Positions 35,763-43,651 of a stretch of DNA of 64,000 nt are shown here, in pieces. Position numbers and translations under genes: made by a program. A model generated the notes under the pieces. It was given only the letters and a program-made list of their open reading frames with translations. It was not told where the DNA came from and made no database searches. This DNA comes from CAZGDB01 sp964524705. Lineage in GTDB: Bacteria > Pseudomonadota > Gammaproteobacteria > Berkiellales > Berkiellaceae. The stretch is from the NCBI GenBank assembly GCA_964524705.1, contig CAZGDB010000003.1, positions 36,776-100,775 on the forward strand, given 5' to 3'. The number at the start of each line of letters is the position of its first letter. The stretch's first letter is position 1.

Positions 35763-36740
35763 TCATGATAAACGCACTCTAGGATCTGCCCAGATATAAC
35801 TCACATCTGTCAACAACAACCCTATCAAATATAAAACTGTCCCCAAAAACACAATAGCCCGCACCACACTAAAATCTTGTTGTTCCAAAGCTTCCAAGGT
35901 ATAGCTTCCCAGTCCTGGGATCCCAAAGAAAGATTCAAATAACAAACTCCCTAAAAACAACAACGGTAAAATCGCGACCACACTGGTTAAAATGGGTAAA
36001 ATGGCATTAGGCAATACATGCGTCCATAAAATTTTCCACTCCCCTAAACCTTTACTTCTAGCATTTCGGACATATTCTTTGTGCCATTCTTCTACAAATA
36101 AGGCACGATACCAACGTACCCCAGCTCCTACATTGGCTAACACCCCTAATACCACCGGTAAGATCAAAAACTTAATACTCCCCCACCCTGGGGTATACCC
36201 TGAGATAGGAAACAATAACAAACTCTTAGCAAACACCGCTTGTCCTACCACAATATAAAATAAGGAGGAAATAGACAGTAATAATAAACAGAACATGACC
36301 CCATAAAAATCTAAATACGTATTTAAAAACAATAACAAAATTAACGCACATGCTAAATTAAATAAAATACTACAAATCAAGGTTGGTATTGCTAATGCCA
36401 GAGAGGGAAACATCCGTTCTTTTATTTCTTGTCCTATGGGTTGCCCGGCATCAGATAACCCAAAATCAAATAAAAAAACCTTTAAAGATTTTTGAAAAAA
36501 TAAGGTTTGTGTGACTTGTTCTACACCTGTCTTTTCAAAATTCCAAAATCTAGGATAATCATAATCATGGTTCACAATCCAACTTTGTACCGCTTCTGGC
36601 GTTAAACGTTTCCCCCCTAAATGACTACGAGCCATTTCTTCTGGGGTATTAATACCAAAAAACAATATAAAGGTCAGTAAATTAACCCCCAACAAAATCG
36701 GGACCATATATAAAATTCTTCTTAAAAAATATCCTTTCAT
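35763..36740 (-). CDS. Peptide ABC transporter permease (YejB/DppB-like)
   Basis: A 325-residue permease: N-terminal helix MKGYFLRRILYMVPILLGVN and a hydrophilic loop, then transmembrane helices and the family segment RYVRNARSKGLGEWKILWTH-type (here EYVRNARSKGLGEWKILWTH) followed by PNAILPILTSVVAILPLLFL and ESFFGIPGLGSYTLEAL. This is the DppB/OppB/YejB pattern. It overlaps the binding-protein stop by ATGA. Together with its neighbours it should import oligopeptides or similar; substrate is not determined. Confidence 0.88.
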   Translation of the reverse strand: MKGYFLRRILYMVPILLGVNLLTFILFFGINTPEEMARSHLGGKRLTPEAVQSWIVNHDYDYPRFWNFEKTGVEQVTQTLFFQKSLKVFLFDFGLSDAGQPIGQEIKERMFPSLALAIPTLICSILFNLACALILLLFLNTYLDFYGVMFCLLLLSISSLFYIVVGQAVFAKSLLLFPISGYTPGWGSIKFLILPVVLGVLANVGAGVRWYRALFVEEWHKEYVRNARSKGLGEWKILWTHVLPNAILPILTSVVAILPLLFLGSLLFESFFGIPGLGSYTLEALEQQDFSVVRAIVFLGTVLYLIGLLLTDVSYIWADPRVRLS

Positions 36741-38869
36741 CCGTTTTTTCCCTTAGGTTGACGATAGGGGCGATGGGACTGACGCCAGAGCTGCCAGATG
36801 GCAGGTACTAAAAATAATATAACGCCCAGTATGGTATACAGCAAAGGCTTTACGGTAGGTTGATTCCAAGCTTTAATTTTTTCTAAGCGTTGTACCGCAT
36901 TCACATCCCGGTACCATAGAATATTACGGCTAAACGCATTTTGATTACCGGCATTACGCCATTGATGATTTAAACTCAAGTTTTCTGGAAAGAACCCCCA
37001 AATCCACGGGGTGTCTTTTTGTAAGATATCAACACAACCTTGTGTCATTTTAGTTTTTTCAGGCCCATCGGGTAAATGTTTCACGGTAACAAAACACTTA
37101 TCGAACTCGGGGTTCACATAATTACTATAATTCATGCCCCCATGGTGGGTGACGCTTTCAGGGCCATAAAAAAGGAATAAGAAATTTTCTGGATCTGGAT
37201 AGTCCGCATTCCATCCCCAAGAAAAAAACTGCGTATCCCCTTGGCGTATTTTATCCTGAAAATGCGGATATAGATAAGCACGAACAATTAATTCTATACC
37301 TATTTTTTTAAATTGTTCACGCACCCATGCTTGCTCACTGCGTTCATTGGGTCCTCCGGCAGTAATAGTATCAAAATACAAAGTCAGCGGTTTATGAGTT
37401 TTGAGATCTATCCCACCAGGATACCCCGCCTCTTGCATTAAAGCCTGGGCTCTACTGAGATCTTTTCTATGAACACCGCGTTGTTTTGCCTCATAAACAT
37501 TAGGGTTATAGTATTTAGGATCATACCCTGCTATTCCCGGTGGAATAGGACCTTGGGCAACTTGGGCATACCCATTATGAAAAATCTGAACATATTCTTC
37601 CACGTCAAAAGCAATACTAATGGCTTCACGTAACTTACGGGCTGAAGGGGTATTGCCGCCTACTATAGGATCTGAAAAATTAAAACTCCAATAAAAAATA
37701 TTAGGCATTGTATAACGCTCTAATTTTACCCCTTTAGCCTTCATACTTTCAGAAAAGGTTAAATCTTGCCCAACTGGTGTAAACGCCTGTGCAAAGGTAT
37801 CCGTGTTCACACCAGCGCTATCATAATACCCTTGTAAAAATTTTAACCATGCGGGAATATATTCCTTCTCAAAAGTAAAAACCAAGGTGTCCAGCAAAGG
37901 TAAAGGCTGTAAAGTCCCTCCTTGCACTGTGCGCTCCAACACTTTTCTAAACATTGGATTTTTATCTAAGATGATGCGCAACCGCGGATTATAGGTTTGC
38001 ATTTTAAATGCCCCCGTTCCCACAGGATAACGTTCTAAGTTAATATTCTTTTTTTGTAATGCTGGCATCGCATAAAAATCTACGGCCTCAAAGGGCATTG
38101 GCGCAAAAAATAGCATTGTCAGCCAATGCTGAAACTGTGGGTAATGGCCTTTCACTTGAATAACATAATGATAAGGGTCTACCGCATACACGCCTTTTAA
38201 AGACATCTGTGTAAGGTTAATAGATTGTTTTTCTGCATAAGCCTTACTTAAAGTCTCACGTAGTTCTTTGAGTCCGACTATCCACTGGGACATAAAGGCG
38301 TAGATAGGTGCATCCACCTCAGGATCTGCCAACCGCTTTATCTGGTATACAAAATCTTCTGCCACACATTCGCGAGTATCTTGATGGCTTAAACTTAACG
38401 GGGAATCTATGTCAGTTAACTCTTCTGGGTGTGTGCGATACCAAGGTTGCCCCTGTGCATCTTTAGCGAATGCGGGATGGGGGGCATAATGGACGTTTTT
38501 TTGGAGGTAAATGTGATATTCAGAGACAGCAATCTCATTGGGGTGAGGATGTGATAATACCTGCCCCCCAGCCCCTTTATAAATCACCTCTAAGGGTTTT
38601 GAAGCCAGTAAAGGGATCAGAGTATAGGGTCGTTTCCAATAGTCATACCCAAAAGGTGGCTCATAAATTTGACCTATAACCGTTGCTTCTTGCATTTCAT
38701 AGACCCTTGCAGGATCTAAATGCTTTAATGGCGCACCCAGCGTCATAAAGAGGGTTTTTCCCTCGACTAAGGTTGCGCTATGAGGTGCATTCCAGGGTAA
38801 CTGTTCAGGCTTACACCCTACTAGCGTGCATAGTAGCAATAACAGGCAGGGGTACCTTGGCAATGCCAC
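36737..38869 (-). CDS. Peptide-binding lipoprotein with C-terminal membrane segment
   Basis: Solute-binding protein family 5 (extracellular oligopeptide type). A lipoprotein signal ends at LCTLVGC (Cys near 19). Family features include YHIYLQKNVHYAPHP, PVGTGAFKMQTYNPRLRIIL, LREAISIAFDVEEYVQIFHN and the DTQFFSWGWNADYPDPENFL segment. At 710 residues it is longer than YejA (about 604), and ends with a strongly hydrophobic stretch (LLYTILGVILFLVPAIWQLW, about 674-693) and a basic tail, so it may be anchored in the inner membrane at both ends. It is the first gene of the transporter operon and divergent from fabI. Confidence 0.87.
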   Translation of the reverse strand: MALPRYPCLLLLLCTLVGCKPEQLPWNAPHSATLVEGKTLFMTLGAPLKHLDPARVYEMQEATVIGQIYEPPFGYDYWKRPYTLIPLLASKPLEVIYKGAGGQVLSHPHPNEIAVSEYHIYLQKNVHYAPHPAFAKDAQGQPWYRTHPEELTDIDSPLSLSHQDTRECVAEDFVYQIKRLADPEVDAPIYAFMSQWIVGLKELRETLSKAYAEKQSINLTQMSLKGVYAVDPYHYVIQVKGHYPQFQHWLTMLFFAPMPFEAVDFYAMPALQKKNINLERYPVGTGAFKMQTYNPRLRIILDKNPMFRKVLERTVQGGTLQPLPLLDTLVFTFEKEYIPAWLKFLQGYYDSAGVNTDTFAQAFTPVGQDLTFSESMKAKGVKLERYTMPNIFYWSFNFSDPIVGGNTPSARKLREAISIAFDVEEYVQIFHNGYAQVAQGPIPPGIAGYDPKYYNPNVYEAKQRGVHRKDLSRAQALMQEAGYPGGIDLKTHKPLTLYFDTITAGGPNERSEQAWVREQFKKIGIELIVRAYLYPHFQDKIRQGDTQFFSWGWNADYPDPENFLFLFYGPESVTHHGGMNYSNYVNPEFDKCFVTVKHLPDGPEKTKMTQGCVDILQKDTPWIWGFFPENLSLNHQWRNAGNQNAFSRNILWYRDVNAVQRLEKIKAWNQPTVKPLLYTILGVILFLVPAIWQLWRQSHRPYRQPKGKNG

Positions 38870-38936
38870 TCTCCTCTTTCCTTTGTACTTAGTGTAGAAT
38901 ACACAGCACTAAAGTTGTAACCGCACGAGGATTATT

Positions 38937-39731
38937 ATGGGTTTTTTAGCTAACAAAAAGTTTTTGGTCGTAGGTTTAGCCTCAGATCGGTCTATTGCAC
39001 ATGGTATTGCCGCAGCATTACATCGTGAAGGCGCAACCCTAGCCTTGACCTATCAGAATGACAAACTCAAATCCCGTGTTGAAAAAATGGCTCTAGAATG
39101 GGATGCCAAACTTGTGATACCTTGCGATGTAAGTCAGGATGCTGATATAGAAAATGTTGCACAAGCCCTTGAAAAACATTGGGGTAAGTTGGATGGGGTG
39201 ATTCACTCAGTTGCCTTTGCACCACAAGAACAGTTAGAAGGCGAATTTTTCCAAGCCGTGACCCGTGAAGGATTTAGAGTGGCGCATGATATCAGTGCTT
39301 ACAGCTTCTGTGCTTTAGCCAAAGCGCTCTATCCTTTATTAAACCCTGAAGCCAGCTTATTGACGTTGTCTTACTACGGTGCTGAAAAAGCAGTGCCTAG
39401 TTACAATGTCATGGGTTTAGCCAAAGCCAGCTTAGAGGCTTCGGTGCGTTATTTAGCACAAAGCTTAGGTCCACATAACATTCGTGTGAATGCTATTTCT
39501 GCTGGTCCTATTAAGACTTTAGCTGCGATGGGAATTAAGGGTATGCGTGCGATGTTAAACCAACATCAAAAGGTTTCTCCCCTACGTCGTAATGTAGATA
39601 CCGATGAAGTCGGTAATGCTGCAGCCTTTCTATGTTCTTCTCTGGCCCGTGGGATCACCGGTGAAGTATTACACGTAGACAGTGGCTATCATGCTGTTGC
39701 CATGGGTTCTATGACTGAAGAAGAGGCTTAA
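38937..39731 (+). CDS. fabI: Enoyl-ACP reductase (NADH)
   Basis: Last reduction of each fatty-acid elongation cycle. The 264-residue protein has the FabI nucleotide-binding start KKFLVVGLASDRSIAHGIA, SVAFAPQEQLEG, and the catalytic Y156-x6-K163 in YNVMGLAK, preceded by YYGAEKAVPS. NAISAGPIKTLAAMGIKG is the substrate-loop segment. GAGG is 8 bases upstream of the ATG. suhB follows after one base, so the two are an operon. Confidence 0.96.
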   Translation: MGFLANKKFLVVGLASDRSIAHGIAAALHREGATLALTYQNDKLKSRVEKMALEWDAKLVIPCDVSQDADIENVAQALEKHWGKLDGVIHSVAFAPQEQLEGEFFQAVTREGFRVAHDISAYSFCALAKALYPLLNPEASLLTLSYYGAEKAVPSYNVMGLAKASLEASVRYLAQSLGPHNIRVNAISAGPIKTLAAMGIKGMRAMLNQHQKVSPLRRNVDTDEVGNAAAFLCSSLARGITGEVLHVDSGYHAVAMGSMTEEEA

Positions 39732-39732
39732 G

Positions 39733-40521
39733 ATGCATCCCTTTGTAAATACTGCCACAACGATTGCCCGTCAAGCGGGTGCCTTAATTGTGCGCGCCAT
39801 GGATAGACGCGATAAGCTCAAAATCCAAACCAAGGGTCTGCATGACTATTGCACCCAGATTGATTTACAAGCAGAAGCCTTAATTGTGTCAATGATTCAA
39901 CAGCATTATCCAGACCATGGGATTATTGCTGAAGAAGGCAATCAACAAGAATCTACTCATAAAGAAGAGATTACTTGGATTGTGGACCCTTTAGATGGGA
40001 CTACTAACTTTATTCACGGCATTCCCCACTTATGTGTTTCTATTGGTATTTTACAAAATGGCCATTTAGAGCATGGTGTGGTCTACGATCCTTTTAGAGA
40101 TGAGCTTTTTACCGCAACCCGCGGCCAAGGTGCCCGTTTAAACCAGCATCGTCTGCGTATGGAGCCGGTCAGCTTGAGCACTGCACTTTTGGGTACTGGT
40201 TTTCCTTATCGTGAGCTAGAGCCTATACAGCGCTATTTAGCGATACTAGAAGACCTAATGCAAAACAGTGCGGGCGTACGTAGATTTGGGGCTGCGGCTT
40301 TAGATTTATGTTACGTTGCAGCCAATCGTTTTGATGGCTTTTTTGAGTTTAATTTGAAGCCTTGGGATATTGCTGCAGGTGCGTTAATTATCGCAGAAGC
40401 TGGTGGCAAGGTTACAGATCTCGAGGGTGAGCTCAACTTTATGGAAAATGGCCACATCCTTGCGGCCCATCCTCAGTTACATGCTGCGCTTTTAGAGAAG
40501 ATCCAAGCACATAGACCTTAG
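39733..40521 (+). CDS. suhB: Inositol-monophosphatase family protein (SuhB)
   Basis: A Mg2+-dependent phosphatase; in enterobacteria SuhB also acts in ribosomal RNA antitermination complexes. The 262 residues include the metal site: IIAEEGNQQ (Glu), IVDPLDGTTNFIHGIPHLCV (the family signature) and LKPWDIAAGALIIAEAGG. A GAGG box is at the end of fabI, one base separates the genes. The stop overlaps that of the convergent small gene. Confidence 0.94.
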   Translation: MHPFVNTATTIARQAGALIVRAMDRRDKLKIQTKGLHDYCTQIDLQAEALIVSMIQQHYPDHGIIAEEGNQQESTHKEEITWIVDPLDGTTNFIHGIPHLCVSIGILQNGHLEHGVVYDPFRDELFTATRGQGARLNQHRLRMEPVSLSTALLGTGFPYRELEPIQRYLAILEDLMQNSAGVRRFGAAALDLCYVAANRFDGFFEFNLKPWDIAAGALIIAEAGGKVTDLEGELNFMENGHILAAHPQLHAALLEKIQAHRP

Positions 40522-40895
40522 TGAATAGCAGGGAGAGGAGATTTTCTCGCTCCCTGCTCCGCAGGAGGCACTTCGCCCTTCTGCTTATTATAAACAACGC
40601 TGGGGGGTACATAAGAGGGAGAATTGCTTTGTTGAATTCCATCTCCTACTTCCCAATATTCCCCACCATTATTTTCGTTCATAAAACGTGGCAATAAGTA
40701 TCCTAGCGTCTTTAATCCACGTTGCATTAAAGTAGTCGACGAGTCAGTCATATCAGGCTCAGTCGCATCAGGCTCAGTCGCATCAGGCTCAATCAAACCA
40801 CGCTCAAGTTGGTCGTTTTCTGTCTCTAATAAATGATTACGTTCTGGCAAACAACGCCCAAAAAACCAGCCCATAAATTTCTGTACTATTGTCAT
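40518..40895 (-). CDS. Orphan protein with EPDAT tandem repeats (125 residues)
   Basis: Not recognised. The N-terminus (MTIVQKFMGWFFGRCL) is amphipathic or weakly hydrophobic. Residues about 36-51 are a tandem repeat EPDAT-EPDAT-EPDMT encoded by 15-base repeats in the DNA. The rest is polar, with a Pro-rich end. An AAGGAG box precedes the ATG. It is divergent from the 390-residue orphan (180-base gap) and convergent with suhB. A membrane-associated or secreted role is possible, given the start, but unproven. Confidence 0.65.
   Translation of the reverse strand: MTIVQKFMGWFFGRCLPERNHLLETENDQLERGLIEPDATEPDATEPDMTDSSTTLMQRGLKTLGYLLPRFMNENNGGEYWEVGDGIQQSNSPSYVPPSVVYNKQKGEVPPAEQGARKSPLPAIH
40752..40796 (+). 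repeat. 15-base tandem repeat, three copies
   Basis: The unit ATCAGGCTCAGTCGC occurs at 40752-40766 and 40767-40781, with a degenerate third copy to 40796. It lies in frame in the 125-residue gene and encodes EPDAT on the minus strand. In-frame slippage would change repeat number without breaking the gene. Confidence 0.8.
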
Positions 40896-41075
40896 ACATT
40901 CTCCTTACTTATTTGTTAATTATAGGTAATAGTTCAGGGCATGAGTGTATCAAGAATTTAAAAAAAAGACAGAAAGATGAAAAAGTCAGCTAATTTAATT
41001 GACACTAGATGCCGATAAGATCGCATACGCAACGAGGGTTACTCACAGCGACCTATTTCCACCAAGAGGTACAAT

Positions 41076-42248
41076 ATGCCAACACTCCAGTATTTAAACA
41101 AGAGTCGGATAGAAGCAACCGATGATGCATTGAAAAATAATAAGACTATATTCATTTTTCCAGGAAATAAAACGCACCATACAGAGGCTACCAATCCGTT
41201 TACCCTCAAAGGAGGTCTAGGCCTAGCGGAGCTAGCCCAAGATTTAGGTGCTGCGGGTAAGCCTACTCTTAGTTTACCCACAACTGATGCAGAAGATTTT
41301 GCAACGGACAACGCTGTCAAGCAGATGGTGCGTGATGCAATTGCAGATTTATATCGTGCAGTGGGTGCAGGGTTTGATTTAGTCTTACCTGTGAGACCGC
41401 ATGATTCTACGAAGAGCCCGAGTGATCCTACGAAGTTTTTTCAAAAGCCTTTAGAAAGTGCCGCTAACATGGAACCGAACTTTTGGGGAAACATTAACCG
41501 GATTGCAAACCCAAAATTAGCTGAGTTTTATTTAGAAGAATTGGATAACCTGCAAAGATTCATTCAGGCACGCAATGAAAACATACCGCTTTCTGTGGAT
41601 AATGTTTATGCGCAGGCCTACGTAGAAGGCCAAGCATTGATGAACGGTGAAACTATAGATGAAAATTTCACTGAAGAACAAATCAAAAAAATAAAAAGTG
41701 ACTGGAATAAGCACCCAGAACCCCAAAAAAAAGTACCATCGCCTACAGACCGCTTTATTCCTGAAACAGCGACCCTAAAAGAAATTTCAGAGAGTGCGTT
41801 AACAGGGCATGCTTTACTGGAAAAAATTAAAAGTCATATGGAAGCAACCTATTCAGCACCTATAGAACCGTTTAAATTTGCTACTAATAATTTATCATTT
41901 AGCGGAAAATGTATAAAAACATCAGCACCACTGACTGTGGCACTGACTAGCGAAACAGACCAGCATCCGACCATTACACAAAAAGCGCCTATTAAAATTA
42001 GTGAAATGGCAGATGCAGCGGAGGCCGTTGCAAAAGCTAAAGGTTCTATACCGCGATTTGAGATAGGATATACGCCAACAGAGCCCGAAGAGCAAGCAAT
42101 GGCACATACCAAAAAGATGATAGAAGAGCTACAAAAAAAAGGCTATGGATTTGAACTCAGTGCAGAACTTAAAAAAATACCTGCGATTAACCAATTTGTA
42201 CAAAGTCTAACTTTAGATTCAGCCTCCGCTCGCCCCAAAATGGGTTAA
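41076..42248 (+). CDS. Orphan protein (390 residues), possible effector
   Basis: Not recognised. The first half looks like an alpha/beta domain: NNKTIFIFPGNKTHH, then a Gly-rich KGGLGLAELAQDLG, LPTTDAEDF, and AVGAGFDLVLPVRPH (about 105-119), followed by EPNFWGNINRIANPKLAEFY. The second half is helical and charged, and ends SASARPKMG. No signal peptide or membrane span. AAGAGG precedes the ATG. A TTGACA stands at 40999-41004 but its -10 partner is weak. A strong hairpin terminator follows. A macro-domain-like fold is a thought, not a claim. Confidence 0.75.
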   Translation: MPTLQYLNKSRIEATDDALKNNKTIFIFPGNKTHHTEATNPFTLKGGLGLAELAQDLGAAGKPTLSLPTTDAEDFATDNAVKQMVRDAIADLYRAVGAGFDLVLPVRPHDSTKSPSDPTKFFQKPLESAANMEPNFWGNINRIANPKLAEFYLEELDNLQRFIQARNENIPLSVDNVYAQAYVEGQALMNGETIDENFTEEQIKKIKSDWNKHPEPQKKVPSPTDRFIPETATLKEISESALTGHALLEKIKSHMEATYSAPIEPFKFATNNLSFSGKCIKTSAPLTVALTSETDQHPTITQKAPIKISEMADAAEAVAKAKGSIPRFEIGYTPTEPEEQAMAHTKKMIEELQKKGYGFELSAELKKIPAINQFVQSLTLDSASARPKMG

Positions 42249-42250
42249 CA

Positions 42251-42291
42251 TAGTATAAAAACATCACGAAAATCCTGATGTTTTTGTACTA
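42251..42291. terminator. Bidirectional terminator between convergent orphan genes
   Basis: A 16-base stem (TAGTATAAAAACATCA with TGATGTTTTTGTACTA, one G-U pair) and 9-base loop sits just after the stop of the 390-residue gene and before the stop of the convergent 119-residue gene. The A/T runs inside the stem suit termination in both directions. Confidence 0.7.
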
Positions 42292-42297
42292 TGACCT

Positions 42298-42657
42298 CTA
42301 AGAGACTCTACAGCTAGTGCCCTCTTGCACTGGCGGGGGTTGTGTTGCATCTGCATAAACTAGCTCGTACTGCTCATCCAGATCTTCTGCATCTGTGTTC
42401 TGCAGTGGATTGTGCTTCGCTTTTGGAGGGGTTGGGGGACGCAGATCTGGATTAGACACTAAAAATACAGGCTGTATATTTTGTGGTGGAGGTGTTATCG
42501 GAAACCCTAACGGTGATGCAGAAGCACTGCCTATCTCCATATTCTGAGGCTGTTGAGGAACTACTTTATAGATATACTCAACAGGCACCCCCACGTTCCT
42601 CTCTGGTTGTTTTGTTCGCTTGCCACCACAACCACAAAGCCAGTCCATCAGTCCCAT
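42298..42657 (-). CDS. Small Pro-rich protein with MG-Cys start and CaaX-like end (119 residues)
   Basis: Not recognised. It starts MGLMDWLCGCGG (Gly2, Cys8 and Cys10), resembling eukaryotic N-myristoylation plus palmitoylation sites, and ends SCRVS, whose last four residues CRVS fit a CaaX prenylation box. Between them are Pro-rich stretches (ITPPPQNIQP, RPPTPPK) and an acidic patch DAEDLDEQYEL. No bacterial signal peptide. AAAGGA lies before the ATG. It is 50 bases downstream of secF on the same strand. If exported into a eukaryotic host, host lipidation could anchor it to membranes; this is inference from short motifs. Confidence 0.65.
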   Translation of the reverse strand: MGLMDWLCGCGGKRTKQPERNVGVPVEYIYKVVPQQPQNMEIGSASASPLGFPITPPPQNIQPVFLVSNPDLRPPTPPKAKHNPLQNTDAEDLDEQYELVYADATQPPPVQEGTSCRVS

Positions 42658-42707
42658 ATAGCATCCTTTCTATTAGCTTCCTTCTAAAGCTATAGCATAG
42701 GCCCTGA

Positions 42708-43640
42708 TTAAGGTAAAGCATCCTCAGGTTGTTTAGGACGTGGCAAAAAGTCCAACCTAGAAATCCCAAATGTTAAAGCTAGGCTACTAGCAATATAAAT
42801 GGAAGAATAGGTTCCCACTAATATCCCAATAATAAAGGCCAATGAAAACCCTTTTAAAGCCTCGCCACCTAAACAATATAAAGCCACCACTACCAACAAG
42901 GTGAGTACAGACGTCATAATAGTACGGGAGAGAGTCTCATTAATGGACAGGTTCAGGATTTCACAAGGGGTGCCTTTACGGACTTTTTTGAAGTTCTCTC
43001 GGATCCTATCAAAAACAACAATAGTATCATTCAAAGAATACCCCAAAACTGCCAAAATAGATGCCAGCGTGGCAATATCAAACTCTAATTGAAACCAAGC
43101 AAATACGCCCAAAATCACGATAGGATCGTGCATCAGTGCTAAGGCACTACTAAAGGCAAAGCGATATTCAAAACGAAAGGCGATATACAGCATGGTTGCA
43201 ACCAATGCCACCAACACCGCTAAAATCCCTTGCTGTGCTAACTCTTCCCCCACTTCAGACCCCACAAACTCCATACGCTCAACGCTGGTAGTATTTTGGT
43301 CTGCAGATAAGTGCTCATGTAAAAACACCTTCCACTGTTCAGGAGTAAGCGTTTTAGCTTCTTTTTCCGGTAAACGCAGCATCACTTGGTCTTGTCCACC
43401 ATAATGACTCACCTTACCGTGATACCCTTCTTTATTTAAGATCTCACGCACCCAATTGAGATCTACAGGTTTTTCATAACGCAACTCGAACTGCGTTCCG
43501 CCTGTAAAATCCAGGGCAAAATTCAGCCCCTTAGTAAACAACCCCGTCAAACAAAATAGCGTAATAAAAATAGAAATATAGGCTGTTGCCTTACGGTAAC
43601 CCATAAAATTATAATGTGCTGTGGTATGAAAAAATTCCAT
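42708..43640 (-). CDS. secF: Protein translocase subunit SecF
   Basis: Partner of SecD in the proton-driven late step of Sec protein export. The 310-residue protein has the N-terminal helix, the periplasmic loop and the conserved LDFTGGTQFELRYEKPV, then FEYRFAFSSALALMHDPIVI, ILAVLGYSLNDTIVVFDRIR and SINETLSRTIMTS. It follows secD by 11 bases on the same strand. Confidence 0.97.
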   Translation of the reverse strand: MEFFHTTAHYNFMGYRKATAYISIFITLFCLTGLFTKGLNFALDFTGGTQFELRYEKPVDLNWVREILNKEGYHGKVSHYGGQDQVMLRLPEKEAKTLTPEQWKVFLHEHLSADQNTTSVERMEFVGSEVGEELAQQGILAVLVALVATMLYIAFRFEYRFAFSSALALMHDPIVILGVFAWFQLEFDIATLASILAVLGYSLNDTIVVFDRIRENFKKVRKGTPCEILNLSINETLSRTIMTSVLTLLVVVALYCLGGEALKGFSLAFIIGILVGTYSSIYIASSLALTFGISRLDFLPRPKQPEDALP

Positions 43641-43651
43641 TTATTAATGCC

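Noticed and set aside
40999..41004. TTGACA as the -35 box of the 390-residue gene
   Set aside because: The hexamer at normal spacing (around 41022) does not resemble TATAAT, so I do not list a promoter.
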